40,312 nt of DNA from Deltaproteobacteria bacterium (GCA_024276935.1 JAJRWH010000064.1:1-40312); one strand, 5' to 3'; numbered from the stretch's first letter, positions 15,414 through 24,442 are shown. Notes: a model not told the origin generated them from the sequence alone. Made by a program: numbers and translations.

Positions 15414-16717
15414 TGAGTGACGGGCTGATCGGTCCTCTTGAGATCCGCTCTCTGGCTTTTGGGGGCAATGGTGTTGCTCGTCATGCCGGAAGGGTTGTTT
15501 TTGTGCATGGCGCGGTTCCGGGGGATCATGTTCGGGTGCGCCTGGTTCGAGAAAAAAAGCGCTATGCCGAGGCTGAGGCGGTAGATTTTGCGGCCTACGC
15601 AGAGCAGCGGCGCAGCCCGTACTGCCCGTATTTCGGCGACTGTGGTGGTTGCCAGTGGCAGATGCTGCCTTATGCCGAGCAACTGAAGCACAAAGAGCAG
15701 ATCTTTCAGGATATTCTTCGCCGTCACTCTCAGGTTGATGAGGTGCTGATTTCCCCGATTCTCGAATCTCCAACAGAATGGCATTACCGGAGTCGGGTGC
15801 AGTTCAAGTGTCAGCAGCGGAAAAATGGCGAACTGGCAATAGGCTTCTATCGACATGGCAGCCACTCGGTTGTCGACGTTGCGTCCTGTCCCATTGCGGC
15901 AACCGAGTTTAACGACCTGCTCCCCATCTTGCGTGACCTTTTACGCAGCTGCTCCTGTTCTGCGGCGATTTCACAGCTGGATATGGAGATCGGTGATGAT
16001 CATCAGTTGCGACTGGTTGTCCATTACGCGGGCTCAAGCCCGCAAAAACTGGCCGATTGTCTCTGGCCGCTTCAGCAGGCACGGGCGTTCGCCCTGTTTC
16101 TCAATTCAGGCTCCAAAAAGGCGCTGCACCATCTGGGAGGTCCGGAAGAGATTTCTCTGCAGGTTGATACGCCGCCGATTCAGTTGGCTTATGCTGCGGG
16201 AGGTTTTGCCCAAATCAACCTGGCTCAGAATCGCCAGATGGTCAAGACCGCACTGGCAATGAGTGCGCCACACCCGGATTGGCGTGTTCTTGATCTTTAC
16301 AGTGGTATGGGCAACTTCAGCCTGCCATTTGCCCGACGGGTTGATCAGCTGGTCGCGGTTGAAAGTTACCAGGCTTCTGTCGCGCAGGGTAAGGTCAATG
16401 CAGAACGCAACGGGATCGAAAATATTCATTTCGGTCTTTCCCCTGCATCTGGTACCTGTCGCAAATATAGGACTGACAGAGGGTTTGACCTGGTGATCCT
16501 TGATCCACCCCGTGCGGGAGCCAAAGAGGTTGTGGCCTAACTGGCGCAACAGGCGGTCAAACGTATTCTTTATGTGTCCTGTGATCCGATGACCCTGGCG
16601 CGGGATATGAAAACGCTGCTTGCTGCGGGTTATCGATTGGTGGAAAGTCGGCCTGTTGATATGTTTCCACAGACCAGTCATCTGGAAAGTCTTTCGTTTT
16701 TTATGCGGGATGAGTAA
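15413..16717 (+). pseudogene. rlmD: 23S rRNA m5U methyltransferase (RlmD/RumA) with an internal stop
   Basis: The first 375 codons encode a TrmA/RumA-type methyltransferase: a TRAM-like N-terminal domain, [4Fe-4S] ligands Cys71, Cys77, Cys80 (CPYFGDCGGC) and Cys159, a SAM-binding stretch VLDLYSGMGNFSLPFA, and LDPPRAG. A TAA at 16538-16540 then stops the frame. The same frame continues for 58 more codons to 16717 and encodes the missing C-terminus, including YVSCDP with the catalytic Cys390 and the closing [13 protein letters not shown] single base change, such as CAA to TAA, explains it. As written, the product lacks its nucleophile and should be inactive. The ATG at 15413 overlaps the lysA stop. 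Confidence 0.88.
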
Positions 16718-16723
16718 TCGGCG

Positions 16724-17068
16724 TCAGGTTTTGAGATCGAGCAGGGTTCCTGTCATTTCATCAGCAACCTGAAGCGCTTTAAGATTGGCAGAGTAGGCGG
16801 TTTGGGTTGGAACCATGCTGGTCAATTCTGTTGCCATGTCGACGTTGGATGTCTGGTGGGTTGACCCATCGGCTTCGTTCAGGGTGATCCCCGGGGTGGT
16901 GTTTTTGCTGATCCTGAGTTCGGGATTATTGGCCTGGTCGGTAACAAGTACAGTGGTGCTGGCCTGAAAGTTATCTGAATCGGCGTTGGCCAGATTATTG
17001 GCCGTGACAGCCTGGCGATCTGCCAGGGCATTCAGCGCGGCGATGTTTGAATCGGCACCTTTAATCAT
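16724..17068 (-). CDS. Lone flagellar rod-like protein (FlgB/FlgC-like)
   Basis: The 114-residue product has the N-terminal rod helix ADRQAVTANNLANADSDNFQ (compare LANANTPGF of flagellar rod and hook proteins) and the C-terminal VDMATELTSMVPTQTAYSANLKALQVADEMTGTLLDL helix. The middle domain is very short, so the chain is a rod protein reduced to its two coiled-coil ends. GGAGA precedes the ATG with 6-bp spacing. No other flagellar gene is within the window, so it may be a solitary paralog or serve another export system. It is divergent from the thioredoxin-fold gene and converges on rlmD. Confidence 0.8.
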   Translation of the reverse strand: MIKGADSNIAALNALADRQAVTANNLANADSDNFQASTTVLVTDQANNPELRISKNTTPGITLNEADGSTHQTSNVDMATELTSMVPTQTAYSANLKALQVADEMTGTLLDLKT

Positions 17069-17214
17069 GATGAGTCTCCAGCGTAAATTCAGCCTAATTT
17101 CTCACAGTCTTAAAAATTTGTCAAACTTAATAAAGTGGAAATAATTTTTTGTGCCCGACCCAAAGTTCTGTGAGGTGAGTATGATTTATTAAGACCTTGA
17201 AAAGGAGGGCGCAA

Positions 17215-17766
17215 ATGACATTGCTGGAGTCTTTCGATATTCCTCCTGGCAGCAGTATGCCACCCTTTACGTTGCCAGATTCTTCGGGGAAATCTTTCAA
17301 CAGTTGGGATTGTTTTGGCACCAATGGATTGCTGGTGGTGTTTATCTGCAATCACTGCCCTTATGCGATTGCCCAGTGGGTGCGTTTTATCAATCTTGCC
17401 CAGGAAGCCAGGCAGCTTGGGATCAATATGCTGGCGATTAATCCGAATATCCATCCCGATTACCCGCAGGATGCTCCAGAGCAAATGCGCATCCTGGTAG
17501 AGGAAATGGCGATCCCTTTTCCCTATCTGGTCGATGGAACCCAGCAGGTTGCTCGCCAATTCAAGGCCCAATGTACGCCGGATCCATATCTGTTCAATCG
17601 CGATGCCGAGCTGGTCTATCACGGTCGTCTGGACGATAACTGGCAGAATGAATCAGGGGTTACCAGCCAGGATCTTCTTGAGGCGGTCAGGGCTCTGGCT
17701 GAGGATCGCGAGATCGATTTGCCCTGGCATCCGGCGATGGGTTGTTCGATCAAATGGCGTCGTTGA
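17215..17766 (+). CDS. Thioredoxin-fold (AhpC/TSA-like) protein
   Basis: The 183-residue product has a thioredoxin fold with a CNHCPYA active site (Cys45 and Cys48), the cis-proline region QCTPDPYLF, and HGRLDDNW. These match a family of thioredoxin-like proteins with CxHCPY sites. There is no signal peptide, so it should work in the cytoplasm as a thiol reductase or peroxidase. AAGGAGGG lies just upstream of ATG 17215; the in-frame ATG at 17197 has no such site. It is divergent from the flagellar-like gene. The substrate is unknown. Confidence 0.83.
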   Translation: MTLLESFDIPPGSSMPPFTLPDSSGKSFNSWDCFGTNGLLVVFICNHCPYAIAQWVRFINLAQEARQLGINMLAINPNIHPDYPQDAPEQMRILVEEMAIPFPYLVDGTQQVARQFKAQCTPDPYLFNRDAELVYHGRLDDNWQNESGVTSQDLLEAVRALAEDREIDLPWHPAMGCSIKWRR

Positions 17767-17939
17767 GGACAGAGGCTGAAGCGAAATCAGAAGTTTGAGA
17801 TCGGTTAATAAGAGGGGAGAATTAACCATCGATGCCACGGGTTTTTCTTGCAGTTGTTGCGCAGGATGTTTATCATGGCGCGGCTTGGCCGTGAAATATT
17901 TTGTTGGCTGGTTTTGATGGGTGAATGCAGGAGAGATTG

Positions 17940-18470
17940 ATGCTACAGCTGGATTGTGCAGTTGAATCACAGGGGTTGCTCGAAGTTGCCCGGCAGATGT
18001 GTCTGGCAGCCCGTACGGCCCCCAAGGGTCGTGGTAAAGATTTACTGACGACGGCCATTGTCTCCGGAGATGAAAAAGATCAGATCAGTATCCGGATGCG
18101 TGAAATTGGTCAACGTTGTGAGTTGCCTTTCTTTTTTCGCGATGCTGAGAATATCGATGCTGTTGAGCTGCTGGTTCTCATCGGCACCCGTAAAGAACCT
18201 CTGGGCCTGCCGCACTGTGGCTTTTGCGGTTTTGCAGATTGTAAGGCCATGCTGGATGCCGGTGGCTGTTGCAGTTTCAATGTCGGTGATCTTGGTATCG
18301 CCCTGGGCTCTGCGGTCAGTCGTGCGGCTGATATGCGGGTCGACAATCGGATTATGTACAGTGTCGGCAAGGCAGTTTTAGAGCTTGAGTTGCTCGGTCC
18401 GCAGGTTCGCCTGGTTTACGGAGTTCCACTTTCCGCGACCGGAAAAAGTCCTTTTTTTGATCGAGGCTAG
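17940..18470 (+). CDS. DUF2148 ferredoxin-like protein
   Basis: The 176-residue product carries a cysteine cluster HCGFCGFADCKAMLDAGGCCSFN at residues about 90-115, together with ARTAPKGRGKD near the N-terminus, both typical of DUF2148 proteins. These occur mostly in anaerobes and are thought to bind an Fe-S cluster. ATG 17940 follows AGGAGAG with good spacing; ATG 17925 is upstream of that site and less likely. It stands alone between the thioredoxin-fold gene and the glnB region, with 173 and 277 bp on either side. No partner enzyme is evident. Confidence 0.82.
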   Translation: MLQLDCAVESQGLLEVARQMCLAARTAPKGRGKDLLTTAIVSGDEKDQISIRMREIGQRCELPFFFRDAENIDAVELLVLIGTRKEPLGLPHCGFCGFADCKAMLDAGGCCSFNVGDLGIALGSAVSRAADMRVDNRIMYSVGKAVLELELLGPQVRLVYGVPLSATGKSPFFDRG

Positions 18471-18720
18471 AAATGCCTGCCTAATCTCTGGGCAGAGTCG
18501 GACAGAATTGCTTATTTCTTGTGCAGGTTGTTTCTGGTATCTGATAAGCTAGTAGTCTTTCGTCATTTTCAAACGCTAAAAATATACGCAAAATCAGTTG
18601 GTTGAATCAATCGTAGACAAGATTCAATCTATGGGCACAAATATTGCGGATGCTGCGCCAGAGGTTTCGGAACTGTGGCAGTTGTCCCATCCGGAATAAA
18701 AATGAACCCAGGAATTCTGA

Positions 18721-19086
<366 letters not shown>

Positions 19087-19145
19087 ACTTTGCGGATTTA
19101 TTGACCACAGGTGACAAGATTCAATTACACAAGGAGATTTAAGCA

Positions 19146-20555
19146 ATGACAGCGAAAGAAGCAGTACAGTTTGCCGAAGATAACGGCTGCAAAATGGTCG
19201 ATTACAAATTTCTCGATTTTGTCGGTGTCTGGCAGCACTTTTCGACCCCGACCACTGAATTCAGTGAAGAGATTTTCGAAGAGGGGATCGGTTTCGACGG
19301 TTCTTCGATTCGTGGTTGGCAGCCGATTCATCAGTCGGACATGCTGCTGATTCCCCAGCCTGAAACGGCCAAGGTTGATCCCTTTATTGAGGTGCCGACC
19401 TTAAGTCTGATCTGCAATATTGTTGATCCGATTACTCGTGAGGGTTACAGCCGTGACCCACGTTTCATTGCCCAGAAGGCTGAAGCCTATCTGAAATCAT
19501 CCGGTATCGGTGACACGGTTTACGTTGGCCCTGAGCCGGAGTTCTTCATTTTTGACGATGTTCGCTATGCTTCAGGTCCCAACGAGTCTTTCTACAGTGT
19601 TGATTCGGTCGAAGGTATCTGGAACAGCGGTCGTGAGGAGTTCCCGAACCTGGGCTACAAACCGCGCCACAAAGAAGGTTATTTCCCTTGCGCTCCGACC
19701 GACAGCATGGTCGATCTGCGGAACGAGATGGTTGAGGTTCTGCAGAGTGTCGGCATGAATATCGAGGCGGTCCATCACGAGGTTGCCTCGGGTGGCCAAA
19801 GCGAAATCGACATGCGTTTCGATTCGTTGCTCGCGATGGGTGATACCCTGCAGTGGTTCAAGTACATTGTCAAGAATGTCGCTTTCCTCAATGGCAAATC
19901 AGTGACCTTTATGCCGAAGCCGGTTTTTGGTGACAATGGCTCGGGTATGCACTGCCATATGTCAATCTGGAAAGAGGGCAAAAACCTTTTCGCAGGTGAC
20001 GGCTATGGTGGCCTGTCCAAAGCGGCACTCTACTTCATTGGTGGAATTATCAAACACGCCAAGGCGTTGAATGCTTTTACCAACCCCACCACCAACAGCT
20101 ACAAGCGTCTGGTGCCTGGTTATGAGGCTCCGGTCAATCTGGCGTACTCGAACCGCAACCGCTCTGCCGCACTGCGGATTCCCAATACCAATAACGACAA
20201 AGCACGTCGTGTTGAGTGCCGTTTCCCTGATCCTTCGGCCAACGGTTATCTCTGCTTCTCGGCCCTGATGATGGCCGGGCTTGACGGAATCGACAACAAA
20301 ATCGATCCCGGCCAGCCGATTGACAAAGATCTTTACGGTTTGTCACCTGAAGAGTTGCAGGACATCCCGCATGTTGCCGGAACCCTGGCTGAAGCACTCG
20401 ACAGCCTTGAGGCTGATCATGACTTTCTGCTCAAAGGTGATGTTTTCACCAAGGATGTCATTGATATGTGGATCAGTTACAAACGTGAGAATGAAGTTGA
20501 TCCGGTGCGGATGCGTCCTTGCCCGGAAGAGTTCTCTCTTTACTACGATTGCTGA
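19146..20555 (+). CDS. glnA: Glutamine synthetase, type I
   Basis: The 469-residue product joins ammonia and glutamate to glutamine at the cost of ATP, as a dodecamer in the cytoplasm. Signatures include [57 protein letters not shown] and [16 protein letters not shown]. The adenylylation-site tyrosine is at residue 397 ([11 protein letters not shown]), so control by a GlnE-type enzyme is expected, though glnE is not in the window. AAGGAG lies upstream of the ATG. A strong terminator follows 24 bp after the stop. The cotranscribed PII gene is 59 bp upstream. Confidence 0.97.
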   Translation: MTAKEAVQFAEDNGCKMVDYKFLDFVGVWQHFSTPTTEFSEEIFEEGIGFDGSSIRGWQPIHQSDMLLIPQPETAKVDPFIEVPTLSLICNIVDPITREGYSRDPRFIAQKAEAYLKSSGIGDTVYVGPEPEFFIFDDVRYASGPNESFYSVDSVEGIWNSGREEFPNLGYKPRHKEGYFPCAPTDSMVDLRNEMVEVLQSVGMNIEAVHHEVASGGQSEIDMRFDSLLAMGDTLQWFKYIVKNVAFLNGKSVTFMPKPVFGDNGSGMHCHMSIWKEGKNLFAGDGYGGLSKAALYFIGGIIKHAKALNAFTNPTTNSYKRLVPGYEAPVNLAYSNRNRSAALRIPNTNNDKARRVECRFPDPSANGYLCFSALMMAGLDGIDNKIDPGQPIDKDLYGLSPEELQDIPHVAGTLAEALDSLEADHDFLLKGDVFTKDVIDMWISYKRENEVDPVRMRPCPEEFSLYYDC

Positions 20556-20578
20556 TCCTGCGGGATTTTTTGCATTCG

Positions 20579-20614
20579 AAAAAAGCCCTCGACACCTGTG
20601 TCGGGGGCTTTTTT
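20579..20614 (+). terminator. Intrinsic terminator after glnA
   Basis: An A-run followed by GCCCTCGACAC pairs with GTGTCGGGGGC, then six T residues; the stem is about 11 bp with a CT loop. It should end the glnB-glnA transcript. Confidence 0.88.
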
Positions 20615-20740
20615 GATACAGGTCAAAGATCGAGCTTCGGCTAAAGGGTAGGATCCGGCAGAATAAATTCTTTTTATGGGTTATACGCTTGACTCAACCT
20701 GAACGAAAGATGAGTTTGTGTGCGCCATTGGAAGGGTGTT

Positions 20741-20809
20741 TGTCGCCCGGATGGCGACAGTCAAGCCCCAGGATGGGTTCATGCGTCTCTGGAAGTGACG
20801 TGTGTGAAC
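20741..20809 (+). promoter_or_regulatory. Two strong hairpins in a 250-nt leader
   Basis: Hairpin 1 is TGTCGCC (20741-20747) with GGCGACA (20753-20759), a perfect 7-bp stem with a 5-nt loop. Hairpin 2 runs 20777-20809: GTTCATGCGTC pairs with GACGTGTGTGAAC, 11 pairs with a 2-nt bulge, around the loop TCTGGAAGT. Neither is followed by a T-run. They sit between the glnA terminator and the ferredoxin gene and may form a structured leader RNA. I could not match them to a known riboswitch class. Confidence 0.4.
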
Positions 20810-20864
20810 GCATCGTGGCTCCAGGTGGAGCGAAATGGATAGATTCTTTTTTTTGGAGGATAAA

Positions 20865-21581
20865 ATGGCAGTTCGTGAAATGGTCAAGATTGATGAAGAA
20901 AAATGTGACGGCTGTGGCCTGTGTGTTCCCTCCTGCGCGGAAGGAGCGATCCAGATTATCGATGGCAAGGCAAAGCTGGTTTCGGATAATCTTTGTGATG
21001 GTCTTGGCGCTTGTCTGGGGGACTGCCCGCAGGGGGCGATTACAATCGAAAAACGTGATGCCGATGAATATGACGAAGCGGCAGTTGAAAAACGTCTGCA
21101 AGAGATCGGGCGGGCTCCCGTTGCCCATTCTGCTCCTGTGACCGGTGGTTGTCCCTCTGCCCAGGTCAAGACCCTTCAACCGGAGAGTTCTGCCGAAAAT
21201 GTCGCAGGTCGCAGACCCACCGAGTTGCGTCAGTGGCCGGTTCAGTTGCACCTGGTGCCACCGACAGCACCCTTTTTGCAAGGTGCTGATCTGTTGATGG
21301 CGGCTGATTGTGTGCCTTTTGCCTACGCTGATTTTCATAAAGATTTTTTACAGGGCAAGGCCCTGTTGATTGCGTGCCCCAAGCTGGATGACGGCCAGGC
21401 TTATATCGAAAAGCTGACCCAGATGTTTGCTCAGGGTGGTATTAAGTCCCTGACAGTCGCAATCATGGAAGTGCCCTGTTGTTCCGGTCTGGTAGCGATT
21501 ATCCGTTCTGCCCTGGCCAACAGTGGTGCTGATATTCCGCTTGAAATTGTCACGGTTGGTATTGGTGGTGAAATCAAATAG
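20865..21581 (+). CDS. 4Fe-4S ferredoxin-domain protein
   Basis: The 238-residue product starts with a two-cluster ferredoxin domain. The first motif is complete (CDGCGLCVPSC); the second, CDGLGACLGDC, has Leu where the second cysteine would be, so it may hold a 3Fe cluster or none. The remainder is a second domain with CPSAQ, WPVQLHLVPPTAPFLQGADLLMAADCVPFAYADFHKDFL, ACPKLDD and MEVPCCSGL, as in ferredoxin-like proteins of many anaerobes. The role is presumably electron transfer or Fe-S handling in the cytoplasm; the partner is unknown. ATG 20865 follows GGAGG by 6 bp. It lies behind a structured leader and is followed by its own terminator. Confidence 0.87.
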   Translation: MAVREMVKIDEEKCDGCGLCVPSCAEGAIQIIDGKAKLVSDNLCDGLGACLGDCPQGAITIEKRDADEYDEAAVEKRLQEIGRAPVAHSAPVTGGCPSAQVKTLQPESSAENVAGRRPTELRQWPVQLHLVPPTAPFLQGADLLMAADCVPFAYADFHKDFLQGKALLIACPKLDDGQAYIEKLTQMFAQGGIKSLTVAIMEVPCCSGLVAIIRSALANSGADIPLEIVTVGIGGEIK

Positions 21582-21615
21582 GAATCGGGTTTTTTCAGGT
21601 TGAGAACAAGATCAG

Positions 21616-21653
21616 ATACCCGTCAGTCTGTTTCAGGCTGGCGGGTATTTCGT
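21616..21653 (+). terminator. Probable intrinsic terminator after the ferredoxin gene
   Basis: ATACCCGTCAGTCT pairs with AGGCTGGCGGGTAT, with two G-U pairs and a short loop, followed by TTTCGTTTCTTTG. The T-run is interrupted, so efficiency is uncertain. Confidence 0.65.
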
Positions 21654-21705
21654 TTCTTTGATTTATGTCATACCGAGATAGATTGATCTGTGGTTTAATT
21701 CTGTC

Positions 21706-22824
21706 ATGAATAAATTACTTTTCTGGTTACTGGCCTTTTTGTTGACGGGTTGTGCTCCTGCGGTGGTTCCTTTGCCGATTCCGCAAACGGGTGATCTCAC
21801 CAGTCTGTCTCTGGCGACGATCAAGTCGACCGGTCCTGTGGCAGTGGCTGCCAATGGTTCGTTGCTTGCCTGGTCCGACTCGGCTTTGACTCTGTATGAT
21901 CTTGCAACCGGGCAGCAAAAGGTGTTGTTTAAAAAAGCGGTAGATGCCCTGTGTTGGTCACCTGATGGTCGTTATCTGGCTGCCGTCAGTACGCATGAAA
22001 ATCAGAGTCGGTTGCAGGTTTATGATTCTCGCGGGCAGCGGGTTTTTGAGGCCGGTTTTGCCGGGCGGGTTGTTCGTTTGATCTGGCCACAGCAGAACCA
22101 GTTGCTTGCCGGTGCTCTGACATATAAAAGCTATCGATTCGGGACGCATATCAAGGGCCGCTTGATCGAATGGGACCAGCAGTGGCGTCAGTCAGAGGTG
22201 CCACTGTTTGAAACCACAATCAAACCGTCGACAGCAAAACGTTTGGCGGGCCAACTCTATAAGACTTTTGATTTCGATTTGTCACCCCTGGCGGATGAAG
22301 TTCTTTACACCCGTCTTTATGCACCGCCCGCCTTTGAAGCCAGACGTTATCTGATTTTGCATAATTTGCAGACGAAAGAAGAAAAGCGAATCGGAGTCTT
22401 GCCCCTGCTGCGCGGAAAAGGACGATTGACCAGAGAGGGGGAATCTGTCTTTGTCAGTGATGGGCTGCAGCGGATAAAACGTCTGAATTTGTGGAGTTTG
22501 AAGGTTCAGCACCAATGGGCGGGAAACACCTTTGCCTATGATGCCGGTTCAGATCTGCTGGCGACAGAAACCGGACTCTATCGAGGTCAACAATTATTGA
22601 GCCCGTTACCTGCAGGCAGCCTGACTGAATTCTCTACCGGGGGCAAATATCTCTCGGTCATCTGGAACCGCCACCTTTACCTTGTCAGTGGTTATCCGGT
22701 ACCTGTCGAACCTGCCATCACAGGGGTCAAACGAGAGAAACTGCAGAAATTACGGCGCCTGCGAAGTCGAAAACTGATCGAACCCGAAGAATATCTGCAA
22801 GCCCGAAAGAGGTTGTTGCAATGA
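21706..22824 (+). CDS. Lipoprotein with WD40/TolB-like beta-propeller and SHOCT-like tail
   Basis: The 372-residue product begins MNKLLFWLLAFLLTGCAP, a signal peptide with lipobox LTGC (Cys16). The body has repeats like ALCWSPDGRYLAAVS and SRLQVYDSRGQRVFEAGF, typical of beta-propellers of the WD40/TolB type. The last 30 residues (KLQKLRRLRSRKLIEPEEYLQARKRLLQ) match the SHOCT pattern. The stop codon overlaps the ATG of the cytochrome gene (ATGA), so the two are coupled, and the neighbouring cytochrome ends in a similar SHOCT-like tail. It is probably a periplasmic scaffold that binds or positions the cytochrome; this is inference. No clear promoter was found upstream. Confidence 0.78.
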   Translation: MNKLLFWLLAFLLTGCAPAVVPLPIPQTGDLTSLSLATIKSTGPVAVAANGSLLAWSDSALTLYDLATGQQKVLFKKAVDALCWSPDGRYLAAVSTHENQSRLQVYDSRGQRVFEAGFAGRVVRLIWPQQNQLLAGALTYKSYRFGTHIKGRLIEWDQQWRQSEVPLFETTIKPSTAKRLAGQLYKTFDFDLSPLADEVLYTRLYAPPAFEARRYLILHNLQTKEEKRIGVLPLLRGKGRLTREGESVFVSDGLQRIKRLNLWSLKVQHQWAGNTFAYDAGSDLLATETGLYRGQQLLSPLPAGSLTEFSTGGKYLSVIWNRHLYLVSGYPVPVEPAITGVKREKLQKLRRLRSRKLIEPEEYLQARKRLLQ

Positions 22825-24086
22825 AATGGTCGTTGATTTTTCTTTTGTTGTTGCTTGCGGCCCCGGGATTGGCCGCAGAACGAAATGGTAAATGCCTTGA
22901 TTGCCACCAGCAAAGTGCTGCTGAACGTCAGGTGCAGAACAGTGCTCATGCCGGTGAGTTGAGCTGTGTCGATTGCCATGGATCAGATCATGACGCCATA
23001 GATCGCGGAGAAGCCTTTGTCGGTGTCGAGGTCTGTGGCCGTTGTCATCAGCAGCAGCTCGATGAACATCGGAGCAGCCGTCATGGAATGGGGCTGCACG
23101 CCGGGTGGGGTTGTACCCGCAACTTTTCGGGTCGGGACAGAAAGGATTGTCGTTTTTGTCATCGCGAAGGGGATACCCAGCCGATTTCTACCGTTCAATG
23201 CGCCCGTTTTATCAAGCAAAGTCAGGAGATGGGTCAGATCGGGTGCAACCGTTGTCATATGATAGAGAATTCCTGTGCCAGTTGTCACACGAATCATCGG
23301 ACTGATGCCCGAATCGTCAAGACGCCACAGGTCTGTGCCAAGTGTCATATGGGCCCTGATCATCCGCAATGGGAGGCCTGGCAAACATCACAACATGGGA
23401 CACTTTATTCTGCGCTGGGCTCTCCGGCCGCTCCAGATTGTCAGCGTTGCCATATGCCTGAAGGGACCCACAATATTTCAGGTGGATTAACTGCACCGCC
23501 AAGTGGAAAACCCTTTGCGCCTCAGGAGGCTGCTGACCAGCGGCAGGTCATGCTGAAACGTTGTCAGGAATGTCATGCCCGCAGTTTTGCTGAATCCGAG
23601 TTGCGCAAGGCGGACGCGGTTCGGCTGCAGACACGCAAACTTGTCGATGAGGCCCGAGAGATTATTCGTGATCTGGATGACCGAGGCTTGCTCGATCCTC
23701 AACCTTCTGCCAGGTTGGAGCATCCCCAGCGTGGCAAAGAACTGGTGCTGGATGGTGCCATGCTTTACGAAGATATCTCGCACATCGAAAGTTTGTTTTT
23801 TCGGATGAACAAGTATGCTGCGGCCAAAACGTTCAAAGGGGCTTACCATCAGAACCCGGACTATACCCATTGGTACGGAAATGCCGAAGTCAAGTTATTG
23901 CTCAACGATATCAAGGCCGAGGCCAGTCGTTTGCGCGAACGAGGCGGGCAAGCCGGAAATCCCGTCACCGGAGCCATGGATGAAAAGGCGCTTGAAATAC
24001 TACAACGCCGTCATCAGCGCGGCGAATTGGACGATGCCGAGTATGCAGAAAAAAAACGTTTGATTCTCGAACAGATCCTGCAATAA
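22821..24086 (+). CDS. Nine-haem cytochrome c, HAO-like
   Basis: The 421-residue product has a signal peptide (MKWSLIFLLLLLAAPGLAA, cleaved after residue 18 or 19) and nine CXXCH haem-binding motifs, at residues 25, 49, 72, 110, 142, 152, 172, 207 and 248. Two further cysteines, 98 and 127, are not in motifs. The order of motifs, HGMGLHAGWGC, CHMPEGTHN and the late FKGAYHQNPDYTHWYGNAEV resemble the hydroxylamine oxidoreductase/octahaem (Multi-haem_cyto) family, so it may act on nitrite, hydroxylamine or NO in the periplasm. The C-terminal LQRRHQRGELDDAEYAEKKRLIL is SHOCT-like and unusual for a cytochrome. It overlaps the propeller gene, and a YgbA-type gene follows 3 bp later. The exact enzyme is not determinable. 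Confidence 0.85.
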   Translation: MKWSLIFLLLLLAAPGLAAERNGKCLDCHQQSAAERQVQNSAHAGELSCVDCHGSDHDAIDRGEAFVGVEVCGRCHQQQLDEHRSSRHGMGLHAGWGCTRNFSGRDRKDCRFCHREGDTQPISTVQCARFIKQSQEMGQIGCNRCHMIENSCASCHTNHRTDARIVKTPQVCAKCHMGPDHPQWEAWQTSQHGTLYSALGSPAAPDCQRCHMPEGTHNISGGLTAPPSGKPFAPQEAADQRQVMLKRCQECHARSFAESELRKADAVRLQTRKLVDEAREIIRDLDDRGLLDPQPSARLEHPQRGKELVLDGAMLYEDISHIESLFFRMNKYAAAKTFKGAYHQNPDYTHWYGNAEVKLLLNDIKAEASRLRERGGQAGNPVTGAMDEKALEILQRRHQRGELDDAEYAEKKRLILEQILQ

Positions 24087-24089
24087 CCG

Positions 24090-24422
24090 ATGGATAAAGA
24101 AACCAAAGATCTGCGGGTGCTGGCGCTATTTACCAATACTTATTGTGCCGATCATCACGCAGATCGTGAACGAAACCCTCATGACCTGGACCTGCCGCGA
24201 ACGGATGCTTATCGCTATTGTGCCGAATGCGCCGATTTTCTGGCCTATGCGATTGAACGCCGACGCCGTTGTCCTCTTGATCCTCGTCCCAGTTGCAAGC
24301 ATTGTGAGGTCCATTGTTATCGGGCGGGACATCGTGACAAGGTGCGTGAAATCATGCGTTATTCAGGTATGGCATTGATCAAACGCGGTCGTGTCGATCT
24401 GCTCTGGCATTATTTCTTTTAG
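24090..24422 (+). CDS. ygbA: YgbA-like protein (NO/nitrous-oxide response family)
   Basis: The 110-residue product carries the YgbA (Nitrous oxide-stimulated promoter) pattern: RVLALFTNTYCADHH, CAECADFLAYAIERRRRCPLDPRPSCKHCEVHCY, and REIMRYSGMALI. Its paired cysteines and histidines suggest metal or Fe-S binding. E. coli YgbA belongs to the NsrR regulon and helps recovery from nitric oxide. Here the gene starts 3 bp after the HAO-like cytochrome gene, so both are probably on one transcript. It converges with the minus-strand CDF transporter gene. The family link is by recalled pattern; the NO role of the operon is inference. Confidence 0.8.
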   Translation: MDKETKDLRVLALFTNTYCADHHADRERNPHDLDLPRTDAYRYCAECADFLAYAIERRRRCPLDPRPSCKHCEVHCYRAGHRDKVREIMRYSGMALIKRGRVDLLWHYFF

Positions 24423-24442
24423 GGGGATGGGGTCAGATCGGG

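Noticed and set aside
16538-16540. Programmed stop-codon read-through or selenocysteine in rlmD
   Set aside because: The codon is TAA, not TGA, and no such recoding is known in this family. A nonsense mutation or sequence error is simpler.
20741-20809. A c-di-GMP or molybdenum-cofactor riboswitch in the leader
   Set aside because: The conserved core sequences I remember for those classes are not present, so only two hairpins are claimed.
20689-21141. A 150-codon plus-strand frame across the ferredoxin leader
   Set aside because: It runs out of frame through the confident ferredoxin domain and its protein resembles nothing, so it is taken as a shadow.
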